DNA of 29,319 nt from Saccoglossus kowalevskii. Lineage: Eukaryota > Hemichordata > Enteropneusta > Harrimaniidae. This document shows, piece after piece, positions 9,652 to 20,512 of this stretch (positions within the stretch are counted from its first letter, which is position 1; each line of letters starts with the position of its first letter). The translations under genes were made by a program, and so were the position numbers. The DNA is taken from positions 9,803-39,121 of the forward strand of contig NW_003112980.1 of the NCBI RefSeq assembly GCF_000003605.2. Direction: 5' to 3'. The notes beneath the pieces were generated by a model. It ran no database searches. It was given only the letters and a program-made list of their open reading frames with translations, and was not told the origin of the DNA.

Positions 9652-11457
9652 AGCTTAGTTTGGCTTTGGCTATGTATGATCTCTACAGAGAATAGAGATC
9701 ATGAATCCTGCTATGATCTGAATGGTGGAAACTACTCGGCCATGTTGGAATGCACAAGTGGAGTGCAATCATTCTGATGTTGAAATACACATAAACACAA
9801 GGGCTCCAGGCTTGAGTTGAAGTTTAATATTTGTTTAAAATTCTAAGTGGATGATGTTGCATCGTAAAATCAACTAATCATCACATTTCAATGAAACTAG
9901 ATACATAGATGCTCTAGGACAATGCACTGACCTGATTAGTTTTTGTTTAAATTGGTGCATATTAAATACCCGGTACAAAATTTGTGTAATAATTCATAAT
10001 TTTTCAGCTTTTCCATTGATATCGCAAGTTCTAATCCATGTAGATGCTGTGACATTGTGCAGACCTTGTAAGTTTTACATTAAAATATGTGCATATTAAT
10101 TACATTTTGTACCTGGTTTGCATAAGTCGTATTTGAAGGATTGTTTTGGTGGTTTCTCTTGACATGGGCGGGGGGGGGTACCTCATCAATGTGGCGCTGA
10201 AATTCAAATGATCTACTGCGGTGCTTATAAAATAGAGGGAGAAACTCGTTTCGAATCGGGCTAAGTTTGACGTGCCGTTAAAATCTAAATGGAAAGGCAA
10301 TACCGGTACTGGTAATTGTTACGGTACCTTATTGAGAAGCTCTGAATGTCGACACTTGGTGGCGCTATATTGTCTCCAACTACCAACGCAATATCGAATG
10401 TCAACTTTCTTATGAGCCGCCCTGTCATTATTGTTAGTATATGATGGGGTCTATACTGTTTCACAAATTTGTTTGTGGCAATTTTTTATTAAGATTGATG
10501 TTCATGGAGCTATAATCTTTTACTTTCGTGGTTTCTCTACCAACACCATTTGTACCGTATTATCGCTCCCGCATGGACGATAGTGATTACACAGTTACGA
10601 ATGGTCTGGGCCGGGGGCAATAGGTAGGAGTATTGATACGAGTATTGTGCAAAATAAAAAAAACAACCCTTTTCCACTGATTTTTAAATAAAATTTACCC
10701 CCCCCCTCTATTTTGATAAAATTCGGTCTTTCAGAGAAAATACTGACTTTACTATTTACCTAAGCTAACTTTTTTTTTTCTGTCTCGTATTCCGTTCGAA
10801 CGCCTCTGTGCATGTGGATTTGATGTCTACTTTCCGTTTAGTAACCGTAGTTTAGGTGGAACTACCGAAACAAGAACGTCCTTCACTACCTAAAACTTTC
10901 TTGTTTTAAAAACTACCTCTCAGTTTTCTAGTTTTAGCGGACATGCCACTCTCTCCGCGAAATTCAGAACACGCATGCATGTCCCTTATAACTAACTTGT
11001 ATGTTACACTCCCAGGAGATTTATCACAAAAATAAAAGTTGCATTGTAACGTGTTACTACAAATCAGAACAAATACATAACTGATTTCAACGTCGTGCTT
11101 GCCTCGTTATCGCCTCACGAATTTCCTCTATAAATGCATGTACTATAAAACATGAGACAACCGGGAGGACAAATTCCCCTTTATTAAATAATGGCAGTAT
11201 GTCCACGATTATATTTTACAACGGATATATCAAGATATACATCCAGGTTTCAGTTTATGAACTAATTTCATTAAAAAATCACTTAATTATTTTGTAATTT
11301 TTCAAAAACTAGTGTTTATTGCGTTATTCTTGTGAGTTTGGGCTTGTCTGTTCGTCTTGTCATAGACACCTGCAAAAGATGTACACACAAATACATAATA
11401 CATGACTAGGGTCTTTGACAAAGAACCAACACATTAACCTGATAGTGGCTTCTATTA

Positions 11458-11835
11458 TTATGATTCTTTTTCGTGGGTTTTTAGTTGACTTCTATCTCCT
11501 ATACAGTGTGTACTACTCGTCTGAACCGTGGTTTGGACTTGCGGTGAGACTGAATGGAAACCAAATACAAATGATGTAATACTGGTTATATTTGTATTTG
11601 ATTCCATCATATGTACTGAGTTTGGGCAAATAAATCTGGAAGATGTGGCATTTTTATGTTCCATCAATTTCCGCATAAATGCCAGATATCTGTATCGATT
11701 TAATAATACTTTGCAAACATCCGGACCGAAGAGGAACACTATTGTTATCGTGACGGCACACACGGTGAAATACTGGTACATATGTACGTTACTAGTATTT
11801 ACATGACTACGGGGAAAATCCATTTGTTTGTACAT
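11458..11835 (-). CDS. Unassigned open frame with one hydrophobic segment
   Basis: 125 codons on the minus strand ending in TAA-type stop at 11458. Seen: one hydrophobic stretch, YFTVCAVTITIVFLFG, then PDVCKVLLNRYRYL, then a Ser/Thr-rich tail of about 75 residues with no further membrane segment. A plausible minus-strand splice acceptor (pyrimidine-rich, ending CCCCGTAG) lies just upstream near 11815, so this could be a terminal exon. The hydrophobic part is loosely like the last membrane helix and FxPK turn of class C receptors, but the Pro-Lys is Pro-Asp here and no upstream exon was found. An overlapping + strand frame (11528-11806) shows that the region is simply stop-poor. It may well not be a gene. 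Confidence 0.2.
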   Translation of the reverse strand: MYKQMDFPRSHVNTSNVHMYQYFTVCAVTITIVFLFGPDVCKVLLNRYRYLAFMRKLMEHKNATSSRFICPNSVHMMESNTNITSITSFVFGFHSVSPQVQTTVQTSSTHCIGDRSQLKTHEKES

Positions 11836-12117
11836 GCTGCACTAAAACAGAACTTTATGTCGAATGACTTTGTCCTCGTCCCGCTATGTGCCCGTGGTTG
11901 GTATCAGAAGAACCTCAATCCCCTCAACGTTGTTTGGGGACTGTGGAAGAACGTAACATTGTGATCACGTTCCAAGAATCGCCTCAAGTTTGAATCTATT
12001 AAAATAGCATCGGGGCTCGGGACTCCAATAGAAAAGACACAGAGAAATCCGAATTTTATAACTTTCAAAATTACATGAAGTTAGAGGAGCAGTCTAGTCA
12101 AAGCGGCATTTAGCAAT

Positions 12118-12189
12118 GTTCGGTCTAATTTGGTCCAGAAGTGTGATTCGACTGTTCGGTCTATTTTGGTCCAGAAGTGTGATTCGACT
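12118..12189. repeat. Tandem pair of a 36-base unit
   Basis: Two adjacent copies of a unit beginning GTTCGGTCTA and ending GTGTGATTCGACT, differing at one base (AATT versus ATTT). A small recent duplication. Confidence 0.9.
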
Positions 12190-12259
12190 GTTTGCAAATA
12201 GACGAGCACTGAATTATCTTTGATTACGCCAGACAATAGGGAATGGCAATAATCTATCT

Positions 12260-12445
12260 AGGGTGGGTAAATGGTGAGCAAAATTCAAGTCAAATATGGA
12301 ATCTTTGTCATGAAAATGTCCTTTCCTTGAGACATAATTCCCCTCCTCCATTTCAAATAGCCGACCCTTAACCTGTTTCAAGAGAAAATGTTGCTCACCT
12401 TTTATGACAAGTATTCCTTATCTGATTTTGTGAGCCCAATGTTTC
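12260..12445. repeat. Dispersed non-coding repeat, copy 1
   Basis: The segment 12360-12445 aligns with 19181-19272 over about 90 bases with most positions shared (for example CGACCCT, CTGTT, CAAGA, TATCTG, TTTTGTGA). The word GGTGAGCAAAATT at about 12271 recurs in reverse complement near 17510-17521. No coding signal and no defined ends. Confidence 0.5.
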
Positions 12446-13448
12446 CAACCTCAAAATGTTCTGATATGAAAGTGTAATATGCTGGTTTTCAAAGCTGGTA
12501 CACTTTGGTTTCATTATTTCACATTCTTAAAATCAATGAAGTAAAGATACAATTATGTTTTAACGTATCACAATGTGATACTAGTTTGGGAAAATGGTTT
12601 TGTAGTTATATAATTGTTTTAGAGTTATGTTAGAGATGTACGAAAGGAGTAACCTTGACAACTATACTTATATATTATAAATAAAATTCCTTTTTGTTTA
12701 CTTGTTTTGTTAGCCCTTATCTTGTGCCTGTCATGTATATTTTAGTGACCTTACTGCTGATGCCGGAGACAGTGCTGTGGATAACAAATAAATAGCACTG
12801 CTTTTTAGTAAACTGAAACGATAAAACTCTCAATATTTTCATGAAAATACATTATGATTTAATCATTAGTCGCAATACCGTGTGATAATATTGCTCGGGA
12901 TTGAAACCTTCAAGTTGGCATTTAAACCACTTCTGTCAATCAATGGAAACTGAATGACGTCATTAAACAGAGTACAGCGGCCAATCTTATTGGATGCCTG
13001 GGGTTTGGCATCCTAGTTTTACTTGTCATGACCAGTGACGTCATTATTGCGTGAATCGTACACACGTAGTAGAAAATTTAAAATTAGAACGACATAATGC
13101 AAATATGCATTGAAAGAGACGAATGAGTGCTGACTTCCGCGTCTCGAGGGGTCATTCAACTCGATTACCGAGTGACGGTGTGAGCATAAAGCGCGGTGTC
13201 CTTGAGTACACCAATAACCATCACGTTCGGATGTCGCTACTCGAATATGCCCTTCGTCAGTTTCAAATAAAATAATAAACAATGATAATCGATAAAGAAA
13301 AAGATGATTGAAGTGTTATAGGCTGTATTTTGGCATGAATGAGAAAATGTTCGCTAAATGTCAAGTCACGTGAAGACATATCCATATGTCGGTGAAAGTA
13401 GCAAGACAAATTAAAATTGCAGCTGCCATTCTCGGAGTAGTCAATGTC

Positions 13449-13536
13449 ATTCATTCATTCATTCATTCATTCATTCATCCATTCATTCATTCATTCATTC
13501 ATTCATTCCTTCGTCCGTCCGTCCGTCCGTCCGTCC

Positions 13537-13602
<66 letters not shown>

Positions 13603-13662
13603 TGTTTGTTTTTTTGTTTTTTTTGTGTTGTTTTTTGTTTGTTTGTTTGTTTGTTTGTTTGT

Positions 13663-13697
<35 letters not shown>

Positions 13698-13700
13698 TTT
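13449..13700. repeat. Graded tetranucleotide array, 63 units in one register
   Basis: In a constant four-base register the array reads (ATTC)7, ATCC, (ATTC)7, CTTC, (GTCC)6, (GTCT)16, nine T-rich impure units (13601-13636), (GTTT)7 and (ATTT)9. Every block begins at a coordinate equal to 1 modulo 4. The long open frames across it (repeats of SFIH, SVCL and FIYL type) are artefacts of the repeat. Confidence 0.97.
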
Positions 13701-14719
13701 GTGTCTCTATATTGCGTAACCGACCAACATGTACCATCACTTGTCAGTTAGTGCGACGGTTGAACATACTGTGTCAGTAGTAATTGCAGAATCATTAAAT
13801 TATTTTGTCATTGTACCAGTCATATGGTATTCTCCTCAATTAACATTATGCATAAACCTGACTGTAGTTCTACATCAATGCATATAATTAACATAATCTG
13901 AACCAAATGGTGTGGTATAATAATAATTGAACAAAAAAGGGGTCGTCAGATTAAATGTATGTTGTAACAGAATACTTTAAAAATGGCACCTGAATAAATA
14001 TTTTATTAAAATATATAAGGAGATTTAAAATACGTGTAAAACACTTGATAGCATATGTTCAAATTCACTTATTATATGAAGATATAATATGAATATCATT
14101 ATAGTTTATATATCTGAGTAAGTACGGCCTTTGTCTGACGTTCACGTCGGGAGAAGTCGGTAGTCCGAAAACAGTAGATTGCGACAGGAAAGGCAAGGGG
14201 GAAACAGCTCGAAAAAATTTACTTGATTATATTTTTTTTTCAAATGCCCATTCAAGGGCAACAGAAACCAATAAAATTAATGTGTTGATGGGCATTTCAC
14301 ATGCACATTTAAAGAAACTGAAACATTAACATTTGTACATTTACCCCCACGTGTTGTCATACAGTCCAGACGTGAAATTTAGTGATACAATGAAACCTGT
14401 TGGTGTCACGGTAATAAAGACGGTGAATATGCATCTATGCCCGAAAGTGGTACCCTCATAGAGTAAATTAATTGGCCTGTGTCAACGATATGACTCAAGG
14501 TCGAGGTCACGCGCAACGAAAGTTCTCAGTGGGGTCAACGAATCTGATACTAAACTGTCAACAAATTATGTACTAATAAAGCAAATACGAATATGAAAAG
14601 GTGGATAAACAGACAGCACCGTCGAGTTCATTGGCGTGATAGATTACATCGATATTTGGAGAGTCAAGATCGCGACCACATAATGCTATGAATATATATA
14701 AATATATGAATATATATAT
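13701..14719. other. Intergenic stretch
   Basis: AT-rich with nothing recognised. An (AT)-rich stretch at about 14693-14722 abuts the 5' end of the LINE fragment. Confidence 0.5.
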
Positions 14720-15303
14720 ATACTCTATTATTAAACCCACAGCTTTATATGGGGCTGATGTGTGGGGAGGGGTTATGCTGAACATCTACAAGGGGTCTGG
14801 TAAAAATAAATGTACAGTTGACAATTGCAATTTTGAAACAAAACTTTTCTTAGATAAATTAATTCCAGAAAAACTTCATATTAAATTCTGTAAAAGAGTT
14901 CTGGGTGTGCACAGGAAGGCATCTAATGACCCATGTAGAGGTGAATTAGGTCAATATCCACTTATATTGGATATTTGTGTTTCAGTTATGAAATATTATC
15001 AAAGACTAGTATGTAAAAAAAAACAAAACAATTCTATCATTGATGCAGCCTATGAAGAATCCAAAACTCTTGTGCATGACCCATGGCTTAACTTTATACA
15101 AAAATTACTAGTCATAACAGATCTAACTAATTCAGACCCACATCAGTATAATTTTTGTGATATTTTTAAAGAGAAGCTCAAATGTTTGTACCGTATGAAG
15201 TGGAAAAACAAGTTTTTGAACAATTACAGGTGTGCTAAAGAAAATTTTGAATTTGAACATTATTTGGAAAAAATTAAAAATAAAAATCAAAGAATAGCTT
15301 ATA

Positions 15304-15353
15304 NNNNNNNNNNNNNNNNNNNNNNNNNNNNNNNNNNNNNNNNNNNNNNNNNN
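15304..15353. other. Assembly gap (50 N)
   Basis: Fifty N inside the LINE. The 110 bases that follow (15354-15463) are identical to 15102-15211 before the gap, so the two contigs overlap in content and the gap is probably not a true 50-base unknown. Confidence 0.98.
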
Positions 15354-15980
15354 AAATTACTAGTCATAACAGATCTAACTAATTCAGACCCACATCAGTA
15401 TAATTTTTGTGATATTTTTAAAGAGAAGCTCAAATGTTTGTACCGTATGAAGTGGAAAAACAATTTGTTGAACAATTGTAAGCTTGACTTTTACAGGTGT
15501 GCTAAAAAAAATTTGAATTTGAACATTATTTAGAAAAAAATTAAAAATAAAAATCATAGAATAGCTTATACTAAATTTAGAACTTCTGCACATTTTCTTC
15601 CCATTGAATCCGGTAGACATAAAGGCATTTTGAAGGAAAACAGGCTATGTAATCTCCATGAATGGAATGAAGTAGGGGATGAGAAACATTACATTTTATA
15701 TTGTAATAATTGTCAAATCAAAGAACAAAGATCTAGATTCCTTGCAGCTTTATACATCTATGCCCCAAAGCTGGAAGATTTTAGCATGGATGAATTATTT
15801 CCTATTATTTTTTCAAGTAATGATTTTTTCATTCTTAGCATTTTTGCAAAATTTATTTTCTATATTCTTGATATGTTTTAGTACTGAAAGTTTTTGTTGT
15901 TCTGAATGTTTTGTCTTGTTTTGTTATTGTTATTTTTGGACTTTACTCAAGATTTCATTGGTACGTTCCAAATAAAAAAT

Positions 15981-16000
15981 TCTATCTATCTATCTATCTA
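15981..16000. repeat. (TCTA)5 tail of the LINE
   Basis: Five TCTA units directly after the LINE 3' untranslated sequence, marking its 3' end. Confidence 0.9.
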
Positions 16001-17616
16001 AAAATACAAATGTACAAATAAACCAAATGTAGCTAGTGAGAAAGGTAATCATTTTAACAAAAACACCAATAAAAACATATATAATTGAGGAAAACATTAA
16101 TGTTTATGTCCAAACATGATCCAATTTTGAGAAACTATGAACATATTTTCCCAAACATTCTAGACAATGTATTACTATAATAATTCATTGTTTTTAAAAG
16201 TGTGTTATATCTACCCCTATAACGGAGGATCGGTCACTTTGTCCACCACCAACCGTAGTCAACCTCAACGTGGATCGTTTAACCTGATGTAACTGTTTGC
16301 TACATGTGTGGTCGGTGTGTCACAGCTTTATACACGGCACACGCATTCAATTCTTAGCCGTGGCCGAGCCATGACATCCGGACATAAACCGTTTATTTGC
16401 ACACAACAGCAATATGAGCAGTAAATATCAGGTGCGCATTAAATAGCCAAGGCAGAGGAATGTGACCCCGAGCGATACTCACTCGGCTACAATTACGCAT
16501 AGTGCACCAGGTCGTAGTAACAACCGTTGCTAGTGCTGTAATTGATCAACGATTCCCACCAATCAGAGAAGCAGACTACTGTCGACAAAACAAACCCATT
16601 CCCTTCATTTTCATAAATATTTTTAATGTTCAATGGTAGTTGAATCCAACCAGCCAATCAACTAACGAAATATCAAAATATTATTTAGTCAGCTGCAGTA
16701 AATAACATACAGTTCAAAAGTGAATCAGCCATTCCATGTACTTTGTTTTTATTTTTGCTTGCCTGATTTTTCTTACCAAAAAAGAAAACATTTTTTTTTA
16801 CGGTTTGAATAGAGCTCTATTTTATTCTTCTATTCCATTCTATTACCATGTAACATCATTTGAAAACGTTCCAATATTATTTGAATTGAATTCTAAAATT
16901 TACATATATAATATTTTGTTGTGTCCATGGTAACGTTACTAATAACACATATAAATCGAATTTACAACTAAAATGTGTGTTTCGTTAAAGATAAAAATCG
17001 TTTTCAGCCTGAGTTTTTATGAAAAAATGAGATGTGATGACCTTGTGAATTATGTCACGGTCATTCTGAGCGTTCGAGACACGGATGTTGTCACGACTTA
17101 TTTCCTATCGCACTGTAAACGTAGACACACATTCAAAACCCTGATTTGAACACGTACGAGAAAGAACATCATGAAATGAACTTCAACTGTTAAAAAGATT
17201 CACACAGTGTCAGACAGAGTCACTGAGGGACATAGTTATTGACAGCCGCGGCGTAATGGTATTCTTGTATACGTTCAGGCATGAGTGTTATTACGTGACA
17301 TAACCCGGATATCCAATAACTTGTTTCGGGAGGAACTAGACTGTCTGGTAAACTGTGATAGCGATTACTAAGAGAATGACACATTAATTCGGAATCGTGT
17401 AGGTCAAAGGTCAAAGCCGGTTCGGAAGTATATGAATTTCAGTTTGTGCAAATGTAAATGGGTAAATGGTGTAGATTTTATGGGCTAAGCAAAACTTGTA
17501 CAAGTTCAATTTTGCTCACCAAACTGAATGTGGAATTATTGCCGTGCATTCAAAATTTCACATGAAATAAACAATGGCCTACAATTTGAAATATACATGG
17601 GATGAATAGAAATGTC
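16001..17616. other. Intergenic stretch with a CpG-richer patch
   Basis: About 16210-16620 is richer in CG than its surroundings and holds a good CCAAT-type word (ACCAATCAGAG near 16558). It could be a promoter or enhancer remnant, but no exon was found next to it. The rest is AT-rich with no recognised feature. A run of 13 G lies at 17617-17629. Confidence 0.35.
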
Positions 17617-17884
17617 GGGGGGGGGGGGGTGCAGAGCTCAGTGTGATGTGCCAGAAATACATGTACGTCACTTGCTATTCAATAATGGTCAAATAATTCG
17701 AAACTTCGTGGGTAGTTATATTACTAATCATTTATTTTGTTTCGAAGATGAGTCAAGTATCCTATCCCATCTTTGGGGCCAAACTTTGAAAAACTCGGAC
17801 GTTGAACTGTTGACGTGTTTTGTATTGACCTATGACGTCATCATACAAGAAACTAGCGTTAAAGTAATAGATACAGATAGTACT

Positions 17885-18770
17885 TATAGAAATTTAGAAA
17901 TTAATACACAATCATCTGCATATAGAAGTGAATTTATTTTATTGCCATTTAACTGAACTTGATCTCCTGCGGAGTTATCTAACGAATTATGTAGGCCATT
18001 AATATATAGATTAAATAGAATACGACTAATGACACATCCTTATCGGACTCATGGTGTTGTCTCAAATATTGGTGAAATATTGGTGCAAGTTTGTAGCGTA
18101 TAAGTGATTGTGTATTATTATTTATGTACTTAATATTTCTATTTATTTTCCCATTGATTTAGTAAAATGTAGAAGAGGCCATTTCTCCAAACTGTATCAA
18201 ACATCTTTTGAAAGTCAATAAAGCAGGTATACAGTTTATCATTCAGCTACAAGTATTTGGTGATAATAGTTTTCAAAATAAAAAATGGTTTGTAGTACGA
18301 TGATCTTTACGAAAACCTGTCTGGCTATATTGTGTAAAACGTCATTGGTCTCAATAAAGTGACCAAGTCTACTCTTAATTACACTACAACAAGTTTTTTT
18401 CCTACGCAACTAGAAGCTGCAATTTCTCTATTAATAATTTTCTGGCTGTGATCTGTCACCTTTTTTTTTTTTAATATGAGAAATGGTACTAATATTCCAC
18501 GTGTCTGGGTAGATTTCTGAGTTCAGAATTAGATTGAATTGTTTTTTTTAGTGGGTTTACAAGAAAATAAGAACTATACTTTATCATTACTGAGCAGAAG
18601 CCATCATAATCGGATGTTTTTTTTAGTCTTAATTTATCATGATTTAATTGCAATTTTGATCTGTTCTCATTTATTGGATTATTTAATTCACTCTGAACCA
18701 TTTGTTTGTTTTCTATATCATGTGAGTAAACTACTGTGGAAATCGTTATCTTTATATCTCGTTTAATTTT
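17885..18770 (-). mobile_element. Decayed LINE reverse transcriptase, antisense
   Basis: Read on the minus strand from about 18770 downward. It shows the ordered RT blocks of a jockey/CR1-like LINE: DIENKQMVQSELNNPI, SEIYPDTWNIST, HIKKKKGDRSQPENY, CSVIKSRLGHFIETND, QTGFRKDHRTT, LYTCFIDFQKMFDTVW (18181-18240), GCVIS...LFNLYINGL, and the catalytic LLYADD at 17911-17928. Several frameshifts and stops (for example TAA at 18040-18042, where GVRQG is expected) show it is dead. Similarity ends just after YADDCVLIS, so the thumb and C-terminal part are missing. The plus-strand open frame 17612-17956 partly overlaps this in antisense and has no family match. Upstream, KNYYEKLNEI near 18780 may extend the element toward 18840. 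Confidence 0.9.
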
Positions 18771-18824
18771 TCATAGTAGTTTTTTTCCAAGTTTCTGGTA
18801 AGATTGGGTTAGGTTAATCCATGT

Positions 18825-18848
18825 ATTGAGGTATGTTTATACCTCAAT
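18825..18848. repeat. Perfect 10-base-stem hairpin
   Basis: ATTGAGGTAT, loop GTTT, ATACCTCAAT. It lies at the upstream edge of the antisense LINE and about 60 bases from a longer hairpin. Confidence 0.95.
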
Positions 18849-18910
18849 GATCTATGAAACAACCTGTCACACATCAAGTTATCCGATTCAAAATGCCTCG
18901 TATCTCACAC

Positions 18911-18954
18911 CATATCCGCCGGCTGTTTACGGTGGTAAACAGCCGGCGGATATG
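18911..18954. repeat. Perfect 20-base-stem GC-rich hairpin
   Basis: Arms CATATCCGCCGGCTGTTTAC (18911-18930) and its exact reverse complement (18935-18954), with a four-base loop GGTG. Pairing stops abruptly on both sides, so it is not part of a longer microRNA-type fold. The surrounding sequence is AT-rich. A 73-codon open frame runs across it but has no family match. Confidence 0.97.
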
Positions 18955-20110
18955 CCGACAAAACCCATGCAAACTTATTTCGGAAGATGCTGATATTCAG
19001 TTGCTTGTGGTCATCACGTTTCTAATTTCGTTGACCGCTTGGTTTAGCATATTGAGCGGTTCTATTGATAAATAAATGACTGAGTTCAAAAACTGAGACC
19101 GTCCATGAAGTGAGTGTACCTGCATACTGACAAAAATGTATACGCGTATGTGAAAAGATTCCAACAACTAACTTAAAATGATCGACCCTCGCCCTGTTCA
19201 AGAAGAAACTGTTTCTCAGTGTTTATAACAATGAATTCCTATCTGGTTTTGTGAACAAAATATTGCAAACTTTTTTTTTTACTGGGAACACTTTTCCAAC
19301 ATAACGTACGGTAGTCAGCAACGTTCTTTGAAATCTCGGTATTATAATAAACTGGACTATTACATGTAAAACAAAATATATGGTAGTAGTTGAGAAGGGG
19401 AATTACTAGTTACTGCACATTAATGTACCTAAAACGTTACTTGGGTCACGGGTATAAATTGAAATAACAACAATTTTGTCAGTTTTTGATTCGTGTTGCC
19501 GTGGTAAATGGTTGTTGTGCTAAATATTTCTCTTCATAGCTCAATTGTTTCATGGGTGGTGGCTTATAGAGAGGCAGTTATAAATATGATAAGACATTAC
19601 TTTCTTTATCTTGACTTTTTTATCTGGGTTATAAGTCAAATGGAAACTAAGAGTGTGTTACCGTGTCCATGAAAGCTTAAAGCGCGGTGGTCGTCGCGCA
19701 GCGCGTGTTCTAATTTCATGTAAATAAACAATGTATTTTACACGCATTGTATACGTCGCTATGAGTCCCATATCGAACAGGACGCGGCACGACGACTGCG
19801 AGTAGGAAAAAATGCACAACAGCTTCTCTGTTATCGTGTACGAGTGAAGGACAAAGTAACATTTTTCTTGAAAGGTTATATTATATCTAGTCAATATATA
19901 TGACGTCATTGAATCATCTGGCGATAAAACAAGGATACCCGTGAAACACGACAAGTCGTTCCCACTGTAAGTTACACGTGACTTAAAGTTGAATCACCCA
20001 CCGAACAACGCCCCCACGATTCACGTTACACATGTGACTATCCTCAACCGAATGTGTTCTAAACGTCCGCTTGGAACAGTCGCTGTGTTAATACTGGCTG
20101 CGTCGCATTT
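18955..20110. other. Intergenic DNA upstream of NLK
   Basis: AT-rich to about 19660, then richer in CG toward the NLK promoter. It includes a repeat fragment (19181-19272) and the word TTAAAGCGCGGTGGTCGTC near 19677, which is shared with the GC-rich block in MDH2 intron 5. Confidence 0.45.
19181..19272. repeat. Dispersed non-coding repeat, copy 2
   Basis: Direct-orientation relative of 12360-12445; see that entry for shared words. Boundaries are where the similarity fades, not true element ends. Confidence 0.5.
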
Positions 20111-20118
20111 TATATAAA
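20111..20118 (+). promoter_or_regulatory. Possible TATA box upstream of NLK
   Basis: TATATAAA about 395 bases before the NLK ATG, inside a locally CpG-richer region (roughly 19660-20700). Spacing would give a 5' leader of about 370 bases. No initiator was confirmed, and metazoan kinase genes often lack TATA, so this is only a candidate. Confidence 0.3.
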
Positions 20119-20512
20119 TGTGTTTACGGATTATTTACTTCGTTGCTTTACTTTTTGTCGTCGGTGTACTTGACCTTGGTAGGATCTCTACAAAATATAT
20201 TTAGCTGTGCTGTGGCCTTCAAAGAAAGTCTCGTGAACTCTCGCGACATCTCAACGAGAATACGACGGGGCTTTGTCTCTGCTCGCCAGTTCACAACTTG
20301 CCGGGGTCTTTCATTTTTATTTCGTAATTTTTCACATTTATGGCTACCCTGTTTTGAAGCATCTTTCTTCAAGGCTGCATTTATATCTTACCTCTCTGCC
20401 TGCACTAATCTACGTAGTTTTAGGTTGTAGAAGCACGATGAGCCTTTGTTAAATTTGAGCGTACCGCGGTGCGTATGTACTGCATTCAGCTAGGCAGGCG
20501 TTCAAGTTTGTA

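Larger units (their letters stand above)
9010..11457. other. MDH2 3' flank and intergenic DNA
   Basis: Contains (GGTT)5 at 9632-9651 and a 9-base-stem hairpin at 9676-9702 (ATGATCTCT / AGAGATCAT). Homopolymer runs occur near 10170 (G) and 10699 (C). No conserved reading frame was found. Confidence 0.5.
11836..13448. other. Intergenic stretch with dispersed repeat fragments
   Basis: Contains a 36-base tandem pair (12118-12189), a dispersed-repeat fragment (about 12260-12445) and a somewhat GC-richer patch (about 12950-13250) with TGACGTCA-like words at 12956 and 13036. The open frames on the minus strand at 13019-13454 have no recognisable domain. Confidence 0.45.
14720..16000 (+). mobile_element. 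5'-truncated LINE, end of ORF2 and 3' tail
   Basis: A non-LTR retrotransposon fragment. It begins near IIKPTALYGADVWGG, the block that follows the reverse-transcriptase catalytic core in jockey/CR1-like elements, then HIKFCKRVLGVHRKASN and GELGQYPL. The C-terminal part reads NRLCNLHEWNEVGDEKHYIL, the Cys/His motif typical of the end of LINE ORF2, with a stop at 15879-15881. The 3' end carries (TCTA)5 at 15981-16000, a microsatellite tail common for this group. An assembly gap interrupts the ORF, and the part after it carries two compensating one-base indels (near 15505 and 15537). Dead copy: it lacks endonuclease and most of the RT domain. The exact clade is not assigned. Confidence 0.85.

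Noticed and set aside
13386-13751. Long open frames rich in SFIH, SVCL and FIYL repeats
   Set aside because: They are translations of the tetranucleotide array, which by its four-base period gives repeating codon patterns without stops.
17612-17956. 114-codon + strand frame beginning MSGGGG
   Set aside because: It starts at a G13 tract, has no family match, and its 3' third is antisense to the LINE YADD region.
18911-18954. Perfect hairpin as a microRNA precursor
   Set aside because: The stem is 20 pairs with a four-base loop and pairing does not continue outward, which is too short for Drosha and Dicer substrates.
20143-20430. Overlapping open frames on both strands upstream of NLK
   Set aside because: The + strand frame lacks an ATG start. 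The region fits an NLK 5' leader with a low stop density rather than a gene.
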